From: Paraspadella gotoi
Lineage: Eukaryota; Chaetognatha
NCBI GenBank assembly: GCA_051294375.1
Contig: CM119265.1
Coordinates: 23,088,099 to 23,152,098 of the forward strand
Reading direction: 5' to 3'
Length of the DNA: 64,000 nucleotides
The notes under the pieces are model-generated. The model searched no databases, had not been told where the DNA came from, and was given only the letters and a program-made list of their open reading frames with translations. This document shows positions 51,021-61,484 of this stretch, one piece after another. Every line of letters starts with the position of its first letter. Position 1 is the stretch's first letter. The position numbers and the translations under genes are program-made.

Positions 51021-51660
51021 TATAGATTTATAGCGAGGCTACGAAGTCGCTCGAAGGGAATAATCAGATTTTCCTCGATTTTCCGTTCAAGAAATGGTTT
51101 CCATCGAATTATATAGTCAAGCCCACTACGAAGTGTGGCAATATGGGGCATATTTCGAAGCATGGGGTCTTGCGGAAGACAACTGGGGGGGAGCGCGAGA
51201 AAATTCGTATATTGTTACAATGTAAATGTGCACTTAACAGGACTGGTTTTTGCCTTTTTTTTTTTCTGTATTTCTTTTCCTACTGTCGTAATCTCATAAG
51301 ATTAAAAACAAAAGGTAATTATGATTACAGATATGATAGACACTGTCTTGGCTTCATTTCAAGGTAATACAGTCTGTTGATTCATGCAAGGCTTGCTTGC
51401 TTAATCAAGCAATCAGAAAAACTAGTTTTTAAGTCGTTTTTATACCCATCGTGCGCAATGAGAATTGTTAATTTTCTGATTTTAAGACTATATAGTGATC
51501 TCTAGACTTTTCTTTAGGGGGGAGCGCGGAAAAATCCGGTCATGTTATTAAAAATCGAAGAGTAAAATCCAAATAAGATTTTAATTCGATACAATCCGTT
51601 TAAACATTCTTCTGTTTATGCTCGCTGGGGCGTATTGAATTTGCTGGGAATATTAGTTCT

Positions 51661-51924
51661 TTGTTACGCGTGCTTGGCCGGAAGCCTCAATGTATGGCTG
51701 TGGCTCGCGATTCTTTTGTTGAGCGAATGAAGCTTCGGATGACCACTGCCGACAATGAAAACGGTTTATTTCCCTCTGTGTTTCTTTTTAATGGCTTTTT
51801 CTGGATGCTTTCGAGCGGGAATTTAAATCATATTCAATTATTATCAATTATTCAGCAAGCTCGATCGGCATTACAAGGGGAAAACGAAAATCGGTCATTT
51901 TCAATCGGACCGTTGTCCGCCTAA
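51661..51924 (+). CDS. Unrecognised coding-like segment inside the insertion
   Basis: An 87-codon frame starting with TTG (no ATG at the 5' end). The composition is protein-like, with a Phe-rich hydrophobic middle (NGLFPSVFLFNGFFWMLSSG). No family is recognised. It may be an exon of a gene carried in the 4.56-kb insertion, or chance. Confidence 0.2.
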   Translation: MLRVLGRKPQCMAVARDSFVERMKLRMTTADNENGLFPSVFLFNGFFWMLSSGNLNHIQLLSIIQQARSALQGENENRSFSIGPLSA

Positions 51925-51989
51925 CGTCTTACCGCTCGCGTTAAGATTTGATAAATTAAAGTTAAAATTATTAATATTAAGATTAGATG

Positions 51990-52130
51990 TAAGTTAAGAT
52001 GAAGGGTAAGGTTAGGGTTTAAGTTTAAGTTGGGTTAAGGGCAAATAGGGTAGGGGTAAATAGGGGAAAATTAGGGTTACGGGTAAATTAAGGGAAAATT
52101 AGGGTTAGGAATAAAAATTAAGGGGTTTTT
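51990..52130 (+). repeat. Degenerate telomere-like GGGTTA repeats
   Basis: About ten imperfect units of the types TTAGGG, TAAGGG, AATAGGG and GGGTTA within 140 bases, all on one strand. They are far from perfect, as in interstitial telomere-like sequence. Confidence 0.6.
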
Positions 52131-52555
52131 GGTAAAGGAAGTAATTTATTTCTCGTAAATGTCAGTTTAATCTTCATATAATTAATATATAATTTCAATA
52201 ATAATAATATGATAGTAATATTAATTTAATAAAAAAAAAATAATATTAAGACGGTCGTCCCATTCGGAATCAACGACACGGGGAAAAAAAGTCCATATCC
52301 CGTTCTCAACCGGCTCATTGGTCGAACCGATGAAACGGACAAAATCACAAGCGTAAAGCATTTCTTGAATTTCACAATGTTTTTTTTGTAATTACTTATT
52401 ACTTCGCACGGAGTACACAGCTTACGATCATTGTATTTTTCAGAATCTACTATATTGTACCTTTCCTTCGATGCATACTTGTTAATAATCATTACATGTA
52501 ATAACTTGTTTAAACTTAATATCTTATCATGTAACAACAAACGGTCAATGTGTTC

Positions 52556-52872
52556 GATCCAGATTGTGCAGCCGGCGTTGCTGTGATTGCCCATTGGGAT
52601 GCGGGCACTCATCTGTTGGCTTTCGGGGGCTTCCGACCCTCAGTGACGCCTCCAGTCCTGGCGCGTTACCCTAGGACGTTTTTCTTGCCAACGCAGAGGG
52701 AAGGTCGTTAGGGCTGTGGATGATAATCACTACGCCTGGGATGGTGTGTTTCGCGCCTCTGAGCCAATGGATTTGCTGAACGATGATCGGACACTGAGGC
52801 GGTGGTTGAATATGCGCTCAAACTCTGAATTTTACTTTCGGCTCGCTCGTGATTATTTGAATGATGAATAAA
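52556..52872 (+). CDS. Unrecognised coding-like segment with a frame change
   Basis: Two frames abut: one gives FDPDCAAGVAVIAHWDAGTH and continues to a stop near 52,711. The other, offset by one base, gives VVRAVDDNHYAWDGVFRA and continues to a charged C-terminus RLARDYLNDE with a stop at 52,869-52,871. Base composition rises to exon-like G+C here, against A+T-rich flanks. The noisy character of this contig could explain the offset. No family is recognised. Confidence 0.3.
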
Positions 52873-53779
52873 CGTTACGCTTTTGTACGAGAAAAAAGTT
52901 GCTCCTTTAATTTTTTTTAGAATAATTGTTTCAAAATTTAAATTTTTCAAAATGGATTCTGGATAAAGATTCAAAAGTTAGATAAAGGTTAATATTACAA
53001 ATTTTTTTACAAATTTAGATGATAAATGGGTTAAAATTTAAAAAACCTTAAAAAATTATTATCATAGTTATGCATCTCAATAAATTTCATAGTTTTATTT
53101 AACAATATTTATAGTGGTATTTCTGTTAATTTTTTAATCTGTTACGCTTAGTCAGCTGGCTTACTGGCCGATAAATTTGCAGGCGTTTTTAATCATTGTT
53201 TATGGTCCTAAATTTTCTTTTCCATAAAGAAACGGATTATTTTTTGTTTTTGTTTTTTTTTTCATTTTCCCCATAAGCCTCCTAAGTTGTATACTAAATA
53301 GTAAACTACTAGTATACTAAATCCAGGATCGCCGGTACAATGCTTTTAGTAACACGGTAACATATCTTTTCTACAATTGGGATCGTCTTTACCTACTTTG
53401 AAAAAATTGAATTGAATTGCCTGGTTCATATTTTTTTTAATGATTTGAAATTCTTTTCTCTTTGAAGTTCAGATTTTTTATTTAAGCAAACATTTGGAAA
53501 AATAAATTTTTTTGTGCTCGTTCAAAAAATAAGTTTTGTTGCCTCTTCAAAATCCTTCAATGACTGTGTGCAACTGTGCGCCTGCGAAGAACACTGTTAC
53601 AGGTATGTTTTCAATTATAAGCAATTTAATACATTGAAAATATTATAAGCAAAATACCTGCTATTTTAAGATACTCATTTGGTTTAATTTTAGAATAAGT
53701 TTTTGAATTCGTCCTAGGTTATAATTAATACTGAGTAATTTTTTTGGGCTACTTGTTAAATATTATTTTATAAAATAAG

Positions 53780-53945
53780 GGCTTGATGATCGACAATGAA
53801 GGGAAGCTTTGCATTTACGGGGCATCCACGGCACTTAGGACGAGGCAGGAACAAAGGGCGGGTCAGCGAGTCTTGCAATACTTCAGGATTAAACTTTTTC
53901 AATCTGTAAAGATTTTAAATCGCCGTAAATATTTTAAAAAGTGAT
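53780..53945 (+). CDS. Unrecognised short coding-like segment
   Basis: The ATG frame begins MIDNEGKLCIYGASTALRTR and ends with a basic Lys/Arg tail and a stop, about 53 codons. A possible small exon ending in GTTACAG|GTATGT precedes it at about 53,560-53,602. No homology is recognised. Confidence 0.2.
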
Positions 53946-54744
53946 TTTGATGTTACTTTTTTATTTATCAGAATCAATAGGCAGTCTGTTAGCTGAAACG
54001 TATCATCGTGGTTGCACGTTTCAGATTGCTTTTACATATTATTTTTCCCCCTTTGTAAGTTTATAAATAATATTCTTTTAATGGTTTATTAATCACTGAT
54101 TTTGCGCGCTCTCTACTCTTCTTTCTTCTGCCTTTGACTTACTTTGTTTTATTTAATCGCAAGATGATCTGTTAAAAATGGATCAAAATAATTGTGCTTA
54201 ATCACATGTAATCTCCTATGTTAAACTTTTATTTGATAAATTATGTGTTGAAAAAATGAAACAATTGGGCTGTTTAAATTAATATAACTTAAATACAAAT
54301 ATTGTCTTTTATTTAAATAAAACAGACATTTGTACGAGTACATTCATAGGAATCTGCTTTACCATGGTCAAATCAAAGTTGTCGCACAGTATGTTAACAT
54401 TTATTAGTCGATGGAGAAGAGTATGGTCATCAGTGTATTATTTTTAAAAATTTTTATCCGTATTGTTCTCTGGAACGCATATCTGTTACTTAAAATCATT
54501 CACGTTCTTTAAGAACAAACTGCTTTAAAACCCTGGTAACAAGGAACCTAAGTCCCTGGCTTTAATTTGATTAATTAATGATATTAATTACTTAAAAAGT
54601 AAATAATTTGGATTGCGTATTTTGTTTTTATTTATGATAAGATTTGACCTTTTTGCCTTAAAAATTATATAAAAATAAATATTAAGCAATAGAAAAACGT
54701 GATACACATGAACAAATAAAGTTGTACGCAAATATTTATTTTAG

Positions 54745-55020
54745 CAATTACTCATGATGTATGGGGCGATTTGACTTTGGAAATTTTATGTGGGTAGAAA
54801 AGTTGTGGGATTTAGCAGAAATCAAGTTTCGATAGAATCGTCCAGTGGGATATTAATTAAAATAGAAAAAACGATTACATTTACCCAAAATGTTTAATTT
54901 TTATTTATATTAGATTGGATGGAATAGAATGATGAAGCAGAAATCAAGTTTTAAAATGGAATCGTGCCAAGTAGAAATGAGTTTAAAATGGAGAAAACAA
55001 AAAAATTCCTTTTTCACATA
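54745..55020 (+). repeat. Diverged copy of the ~160-base interspersed unit
   Basis: Matches the unit at 22,389-22,690 through AATTACTCATGATG, GGGGCGATTTGACTT, GTGGGTAGAAAAG, AAGTTTCGAT and AAATGAGTTTAAA. Two successive partial units are visible. Confidence 0.7.
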
Positions 55021-55585
55021 TTTTTTTTAAGCTGCATTAATTATTTAGATTAATAAATTGGTAATTAATGAATTATTAAATTAATTATTGTGATCGAGGA
55101 TTGCTTTGGTGATTAAGGGCGAGACTGAAAGTGGAAAACCAATTTTGGATGGGGAAAAACAAAATTAGATATTAATTTATTAATTATCTGATCAGCTTGC
55201 CTATAGCTAATGATGATGGGCAGATCGGCATTCTTGCTCAAACTTGTTACAAATGTTCATGCCGCTTTTTCCGGCCGATTCGTCGAGCTCGATTTTCGAA
55301 ACACGATTTCTTTATTGAGTCTTGGGCCCGGAATCGAGCATCTCTTCTCGTAGCCGTGCTCGTTAGTACAATCCTTATGGACCAATCGAAATCGCTTAAC
55401 ATAGGGCGACTGTGATTACGCGAGGAAGCGATTTTTTGGGGTGACGTTTTGGGCTAGAGCAACTTTTTGAATTGCCTGGACCGATTGTGCTGACTTTTTG
55501 CAATGAAGCGCTCGAAAGAATTCCCTATCGTTCGTACCAAATTTGTACGAAAAATATTTAAAAATACAAATCTTGTATCCCTCGT

Positions 55586-56688
55586 AATATAAATGATGGT
55601 TGAAAAGGATGAGGGAGGAGAGGGGAAGAGAGAGAGAGAAGGAGAGAGGAGAGAAGAGAGAGAGAGAGAGAGAGGTAACGGGAAAATCGAAACCGTTTGG
55701 AAAAATCGCAAGGCCGGAATTAACGAAGGCCAGAATTTTTTTTTGGTCGATCGGGAAATTCCTTTCTCCAAGCAATTGCTGAAAAAGGTGAAATTGAAAT
55801 TAAAATAAATCAACCATCGAATCAATCATATCAATCAATCAATCCATCTTACTTGAAGTCTTTTGGCTTACCTAAAACTGTCTGCAAACTGCTTCGCATC
55901 TTTTTGCGGCGTCTGCTTCCATCGACCACTTCTTCACGCGCAGTTCTTCGCGCTTCCTTCAAGTCGACGGAAGTGGATCGTCAGACCCTTCCCGTCGACG
56001 ACCTTTGCCGTACACTTCCGTCAACTGGACCCGCCGCTCGCTGGCGACCGGCCGTTCGCGCATCAGATGCGACGAAACTGTCAGTTCAGGCACTGGCATC
56101 TCGGGGGCTCCGAACGAGCATTTTTTAAAATGAAAGTTTAATAGGAAATATTATGGGCGTAAAAGTCACGTAACGAAAATCCACAGATTGTAATCGACGT
56201 AATGAGGTACAACCGTCTTATTGATAATTAGTGTAAGCGAGCTTATTTTGGTCCTATAAGTAACAGTAAACTTAGCTCTAGTAGTATTCCCAATAATCAT
56301 TACAATTAACTTACTTGTGTAGAATAAGAGATTGCTAACTTGCTGTGGTATGATACTCGCATGCTTGATAAGCATATAGCTTAGCTAAGAGAAGTAAAGT
56401 CATAAGTCATCGATACCCAATTGGAGGAAAGAATAAGTCTTTATTAATAAACAAATATATAATGCTTCTAAAACATAATTCCTAACCCAATAAGTAAGAA
56501 CTTAAGCACCAAGAGGATGGGACTGGCCATATTGGAAGCCATCTCTGTCCAAGTCCAAAGCATGAATTTCATGCCTGATAGCTTTAAAACAATAATGAAA
56601 TACCTAAGAGTGGGTTCCATAAGAATATTTATAAGTTTAGCTTTATTGATACATTATTATTAATAAATGTCCGCAAACTCTCTAATTT
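55586..56688. repeat. Segment E: indel-ridden duplicate of 60,987-62,030
   Basis: Continues the homology interrupted at 51,020, covering ceramide kinase exons 1-2 (frame-broken, about 55,700-56,128 on the minus strand) and upstream sequence. It ends at ACTCTCTAATT, immediately abutting the cleaner contig that starts at 56,689. Confidence 0.9.
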
Positions 56689-56694
56689 ACCTGC

Positions 56695-56860
56695 TGGTCC
56701 TTAAGGGCTTGTGACCATCAGTGGTCGTTTCCTATTGACAGGGCGTCCTCTTTATGCTTAATAAGAGTGAGGACTCCGGGATCGAACCCGGAACCTACGT
56801 TTGGGATGGTGCATCAGTCTGCAGACTAAAAAACCATTACGACTTTATTGTGGTGAGGCA
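56695..56860 (-). mobile_element. tRNA-derived SINE-like element with perfect B box
   Basis: The minus strand contains TTCCGGGTTCGATCCCGGAG, a perfect T-arm hairpin with a consensus B box (GGTTCGATCCC), downstream of an anticodon-like CTGCAGACTGATG stretch. It does not fold as a complete tRNA as far as I can see, so a SINE head or tRNA pseudogene is likelier than a functional tRNA. Confidence 0.5.
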
Positions 56861-56940
56861 GCTTAAGGTCTTCGGAACGACTATATACTTGATCCTTTCA
56901 CAAATCATGATAACCTCTCTCACCTCATTCACATCATCAG

Positions 56941-58387
56941 CTGCACAACCTTCGACTCTGAAGTGACGCCGGAATTAAGCCACGCTCAACGACGAGTGGC
57001 GTCGTTTCTCGGCGCCGCCGGCGCCCGCGTCGAAGAGCGCGACTTTTCCCAATTTAGAAACTTCTTCGAGTTGTGGGGAGCGATTAAGGGGACGACCGGC
57101 GCCCCCACATTTTGTCAGCTTATGGGGTTACCGGAAGGTAATACTATTTCTAGTAATACTATTACTAATAGAGGCCTGTGAATGGAATATTGTGGCTTTC
57201 GTGCGATATATTGATTTATTGATTGATTGGAGAGAAAATCGTTCAAAGTTGATGCTTTATCATTATCAGTCAAACAAAATTCTTCGCTATGTTCCAGATT
57301 TTTTGATTTGATTTGATTGATTGATGAGATTGATTGATTGATGGTTTTATTCATCGGTTCTCTGTCGTGTTTTCCTCTCATAGCTATCGCGGCCAACCCT
57401 TTCAAAGAGGCGCTGCTTTGGATCTTCGGTCGCTCCGGGCACACCTTTCCGGCGATCCTTTTGGGCTGGATCGAGAGAACGGGTCGTTCCACGCCGGCCG
57501 AGATGGAAGCCAAGGTCGCGGAAGCCCAACGTATTGAGGATGAGCTCGACAGACTTTTGGGTGAGATTAAATTTCCAGATTATTATTATTTTAGTTTATT
57601 ATATTTAAGCATCTCGTCCAGGACTAGGAAACTCGGACCTTTGGGTTGCGGAGGTGAATGACCGCTGCCGCTGTTAACGCTTGGTGGATTTTAAGCCACC
57701 ATAATTATTTTCTTTTCATGAATTACTTCAAGTTTAAGGTTTTTAACTAATTATTATCTAATCATCTTTATAGCTTTTTTTAAGTTAGTTGGCAAACACA
57801 TTCTAGTCAATTTTATAAGTTAAAGTCGCTATTTTAATGTATTTTTTAACCTTATTTTGTACACTTTAATCAATTTGGTAATAATTTTAATTTAATTGAA
57901 CTTTTAGTAAAAAAAAATTAATAAAAACTAATTAAACCTTAAGGCGACGACGGAGTTCTCCTCTGTCCCACCGTCACCGACTACGCCTTCTATCATAATC
58001 AGTCCCATTTTCAAAAAGTTCGCCCCTTGTACACAATGATCTTCAACATATTCGGAGCCCCGTACTCAAGTCCCCTAGGGCTGGGCAAGAAGGGCGTGCC
58101 GGTTGGGGGCTGCAGGTCGTGGCCGCCAAGGCGACGACAGACTCTCCATTGCCGTCGCGGAATCGTTGGAGAAGAGATTCGGTGGTTGGGTCAACCCAAT
58201 TGATCGAGAAACGAAGAGATTGCTTGGGGTATTTGCGCTTCGCCCAAGACTTGGTCGGTCTGGAGCGACAGGTTATAAACCAAATGTCTGCTCTTGCCAG
58301 GCTCCGTGGTTTGCTCGTTGTAGGATTAGTGTAATTTTGTATATCAAGTTCGTTTACTCAGGGAATTGTCAAATGTTCAAATATTAG
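56941..58387 (+). CDS. FAAH2: FAAH2-like fatty-acid amide hydrolase, 3' exons
   Basis: Exons 56,941-57,137 (CATCATCAG / GGAAG|GTAATA), 57,384-57,560 (CCTCTCATAG / TTGG|GTGAGA) and 57,944 onward (CCTTAAG) join in phase. They give VTPELSHAQRRVASFLGAAG, then NPFKEALLWIFGRSGHTFPA, then a GDDGVLLCP segment. The last exon carries PLGLGKKGVPVGLQVVA and a region readable as LSIAVAESLEKRFGGWV, the typical C-terminus of FAAH2-type enzymes. Two apparent one-base losses (near 58,060 and 58,128) break the last exon, probably sequence errors. The true stop is therefore uncertain between about 58,200 and 58,387. It converges tail-to-tail on the ceramide kinase gene. Confidence 0.8.
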
Positions 58388-59168
58388 GAGTTCATTGCAA
58401 AATTTTGTACATAGTAGTCTTGAGCCTGAAATTTATAAGTGTAAATTAACTTAATCATTTTTTAATTTCTTATTACATTACAATAAACTACGGATTTTAC
58501 TTTTGTTTTTTTCCAAAAGTTTTGTAAAGTTTAATTTGCTTTTTAATCTTTAGCTTGGGATGTTCTGTCTGACTTTATAAATTTTTGACCTTAACTCAAA
58601 ATAATATGTAACTAGAAAAAAACCATTTCTTTTTTAATCAAACGTGCAAGTATTTTTGCTTAGCAAAACGACATTAATGCAAGGATTAACAATTTTTATT
58701 TAATTCTAGATTAATCACTAAGTCTGCCAGTTAGTCAGGGTCTGAGACTCTTACAACATTAATCACTCCCTGTTTCTCTTAGAAATTTTAAAATCTCGGG
58801 TTTCCCTGATTTCGAAAAAAAAAGAAACCGGTCTAGACTCTAGTCTATGAATAAACAGGCAGAAAAAAATGACTCTTGTGGTCTAAATATAATCGAAAAC
58901 CAGTTTTCCCAGTTGGACGACTCTGGGTAAATAAAATTAGATTATTGTCTAATTACTAATTTTTGATGAATGATGAAACTGAAATCTCACTTTTCTTAGT
59001 ATGGAAATGGTCAGAAGCGAGATGTTCTTCAGCGTTATCATTTCGATAAAGACAAGCTATTTCCGTGAAAATGTAAAGTCATATATGCCCACATTCTTTT
59101 TCTTTCTACACTAAAATGTGCTATAATTCTTTGGTTACAAAAGCTTTTTTTTGCTTCGAACCTACATA
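58388..59168. other. Short convergent intergenic region
   Basis: A+T-rich, without a gene. It separates the 3' ends of the amidase and ceramide kinase genes. Confidence 0.7.
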
Positions 59169-59271
59169 TTATTTAAAAGCCTTTAAATGAAAAACACCCA
59201 AACACTCCCGCCCTTCTCTCGCCGCCTCGCCTACCCACCGCGCCGCTCCTCGCCACACCCCCTTCCGCCAC

Positions 59272-59303
<32 letters not shown>

Positions 59304-61484
59304 CTTGACCGCTTTGCCGAGAAGAAATCTCCCCACGCTCATCGAGGGTCTCACGGGCTCTCCGCTTCGATCCCTCATCCCCATCCCAAAAGTCTTCAAC
59401 AACTTCCTATGCACGCGGATGTGGACGGGCTGCTTGAGATCGACGACGGTCTCCTCCATTCCTAGGAAGAGGGGATCTTTGGACGCCCCCGCCGCCGCCT
59501 CCATCACCAACTCGGACGAAGCGATCGAGTAGCGCGTCGAATCGAGAAAGAGAAAGTCGTTGATCAAGTGGCCCCCGTAGTGAAGAATGGTGCCCACTTT
59601 GGGACCGTCGAGAGAGACGAGGTCGAGCAGGCCGTCGCCGGCGTGGGAGAAAGGCAACACCCCGAATCTGGCGAATCGGTGACGGAGAGGAGTGAGGGCG
59701 TAGATGACCATGTTCTTCTCCTCCACCGTCTGCTCTTTCCATCGCCGCTCACTGGCGCCGGTTTTCTCGGCCTCATTTTCCTGTGCACACCGGCGACAAT
59801 CGGCGCGACACACCTCCGGCGCCGCCGCGTTATTGTCCGGTTCCAAATATCTCACCCTAACTCTTACGGGATCCATTTTCGGCATCATGAACGGATAGAT
59901 GAAATGACGGAACGGCCCGAACCATTTTCTCATCATGATGTCAATCTTTTCCATCGCCGCCAAGTCGAGATTTGTAACGCCGCCCATGAGCACCGCGAAT
60001 CCGGCGAAACTGGACGGGCTCTTCAGTGGATCGGTGTTTGTTCCAAGCGGCGTCGACAGCAGCGCGAAGGACGCCACGTCGGTGCTCATCACGTGACCCA
60101 AGGCGGCGTGAATGGCGCTGGTGACGGGATCGTGGACGCCGGCGGCGACGGTGGCGTAACCGTTTCCGCTGCCGCCGGGAATATGGACGATCGGGAGGCG
60201 CGGTGACGCGAATTCCACGTCAGTCCAATCAGTGGACGGCGCCGGGACCAGGGCGCCGCCGGCGTGGCGAAGGCGAACGGCGTCGTCGTCGTCGCCATGG
60301 GAAAAGTCGGCGTCGTCGAGTCGAGGATCGATGCCCTTGGAGATTCCGGCGTCGATCTTGAATGAGAGGGTGAGGGGGGGACATTATCGTAACGAAAGTT
60401 ATAATGAAATTTCGTTACGTTTATTGTTAAATTAAGGAAAGGAAGAATGAATTCGATAGATTTACAGTTTATACTATATAGTATCTATAGTATGAAATTG
60501 GTACAACCAATGTAAAAATAATCCATTCATTTAATAAATAAGCTATCTTGCCCCTGACTTTGGACAGGCTTTGGTGGTTTAAGGCCTCCATCACTCTTAC
60601 AAGATAATATATATACTTGACAATCATCCATAAGTCAGTCATACTTCAGTACTTTTACAGTTTTTTACAGTGTCTAAAGCACTATTTCCGTCTTTCCCAA
60701 GCTCAAAATAAAAGCAAACAAACCAAAATAAAAACGAAACAAACTAAAGACAAAACGAGTCAAACCTGCGCCCGTTCCAACAATCCCTGAGCGGCGTCGG
60801 TAAAAGATCCGTCGCCGCCGACGACCAAGACGGCGTCGATATCTTCCAACCGGCGCCGCCAGAGGATCGAGCGCGATTCTCCGTGGTGGCGGGTGATGAT
60901 GAGTTCGATCTCGACGCCGCAAAGATTGAAGATCGGTTCCACCTCCTCGTGGAATATGGAGAGGCCTGCGAGGTGGAGGAGGAAGAAGAATATAATGATG
61001 TTGAAAAAGGATGAGGGAGAGAGGGGAGAGGGAGAGAGAGAGAGAGAGAGAGAGGTAACGGGAAAATCGAACCTTTGAAAAATCCGCAAGCCGGATTAAC
61101 GAAGGCCAGAATTTTTTTTGGTCGATCGGGAAACTCCTTTCTCAAGCAATTCTGAAAAAGGTGAAAATGAAATAAAATAAATCAACCAATCGAATCAATC
61201 ATATCAATCAATCAATCAATCTTACTTGAGTCTTTGCTTACCTTAAAACTGTCTGCAAACTCTTCGGCATCTTTTTCGGCGTCTGCTTCCATCGACCACT
61301 TCTTCACGCGCAGCTTCGGCTCCTTCAAGTCGACGAAGTGGATCGTCAACGTCTTCCCGTCGACGACCTTTGCCGTCAACACTTCCGTCAACTGGACCCG
61401 CCGCTCTGGCGACCGGCCGTCGCGCATCAGCAGCGACGAAACTGTCAGTTCAGCACTGCATCCTCGGGGGCCCCGAACGAGCAT
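59169..61484 (-). CDS. CERK: Ceramide kinase-like lipid kinase, complete four-exon gene
   Basis: Exons 61,484-61,242, 61,151-61,073, 60,965-60,766 and 60,356-59,169 use GT-AG junctions and total 1,710 bases, giving 569 residues. Residues 1-81 resemble the N-terminal PH-like region. RPKKILAFVNPACG (about 91-104) and VVGGDGS (155-161) form the ATP-binding part of the DAGK catalytic fold. GGSGN lies at 235-239. TSAIHAALGHVMSTDVASF follows, similar to human CERK. CRADCRRC (357-364) is the CxxxCxxC motif characteristic of ceramide kinases, at nearly the human position. HAGDG (412-416) is the conserved C-terminal motif. The enzyme would phosphorylate ceramide to ceramide-1-phosphate. Oddities: GSGN, as in sphingosine kinases, where CERK has GSTD, and a ten-Val run (526-535) from a GAC array. 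Sphingosine kinase is the alternative. Confidence 0.8.
59275..59303. repeat. (GAC)n triplet array coding poly-Val
   Basis: Nine to ten GAC triplets on the plus strand, read on the minus strand as GTC codons for Val in the C-terminus of the ceramide kinase. The noisy copy (near 49,270-49,300) has the array interrupted. Confidence 0.9.
60388..60419. repeat. Short hairpin CGTAACGAAA / TTTCGTTACG in intron 3
   Basis: Perfect 10-base arms with a 12-base loop, 32-63 bases upstream of the exon 4 acceptor of the ceramide kinase gene. The hairpin is kept in segment C (about 50,417-50,450), where only the loop is longer. Confidence 0.7.
60495..60610 (+). repeat. ~115-base interspersed repeat in ceramide kinase intron 3
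   Basis: Complete copy from GGTACAACCAATGTAAAAAT to CATCACTCTTACAAG. It is also present in segment C (50,530-50,645), so this insertion predates the split of the two copies. Confidence 0.8.

Larger units (their letters stand above)
51025..55585. mobile_element. ~4.56-kb insertion specific to one copy, candidate transposon
   Basis: The sequence is absent from the homologous site at about 60,985-60,995, where the flanks are contiguous. ATATA-like sequence borders both sides. The left end TAGCGAGGCTACGAAG and the reverse complement of the right end, TACGAGGGATACAAGAT, are similar. This suggests imperfect terminal inverted repeats next to a TA, as in Tc1/mariner-type elements, though the segment is long for one and no transposase is recognised. 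Inside are telomere-like TTAGGG variants (51,990-52,130), coding-like stretches (51,661-51,924, 52,556-52,872, 53,780-53,945) and a copy of the ~160-base repeat unit (54,745-55,020). Confidence 0.5.

Noticed and set aside
51990-52130. True telomere or chromosome end
   Set aside because: The units are degenerate and flanked by ordinary sequence on both sides.
56770-56850. Functional tRNA gene on the minus strand
   Set aside because: The T arm and B box are perfect, but I could not form an acceptor stem and D arm. A SINE head or pseudogene is more likely. A covariance-model scan would decide.
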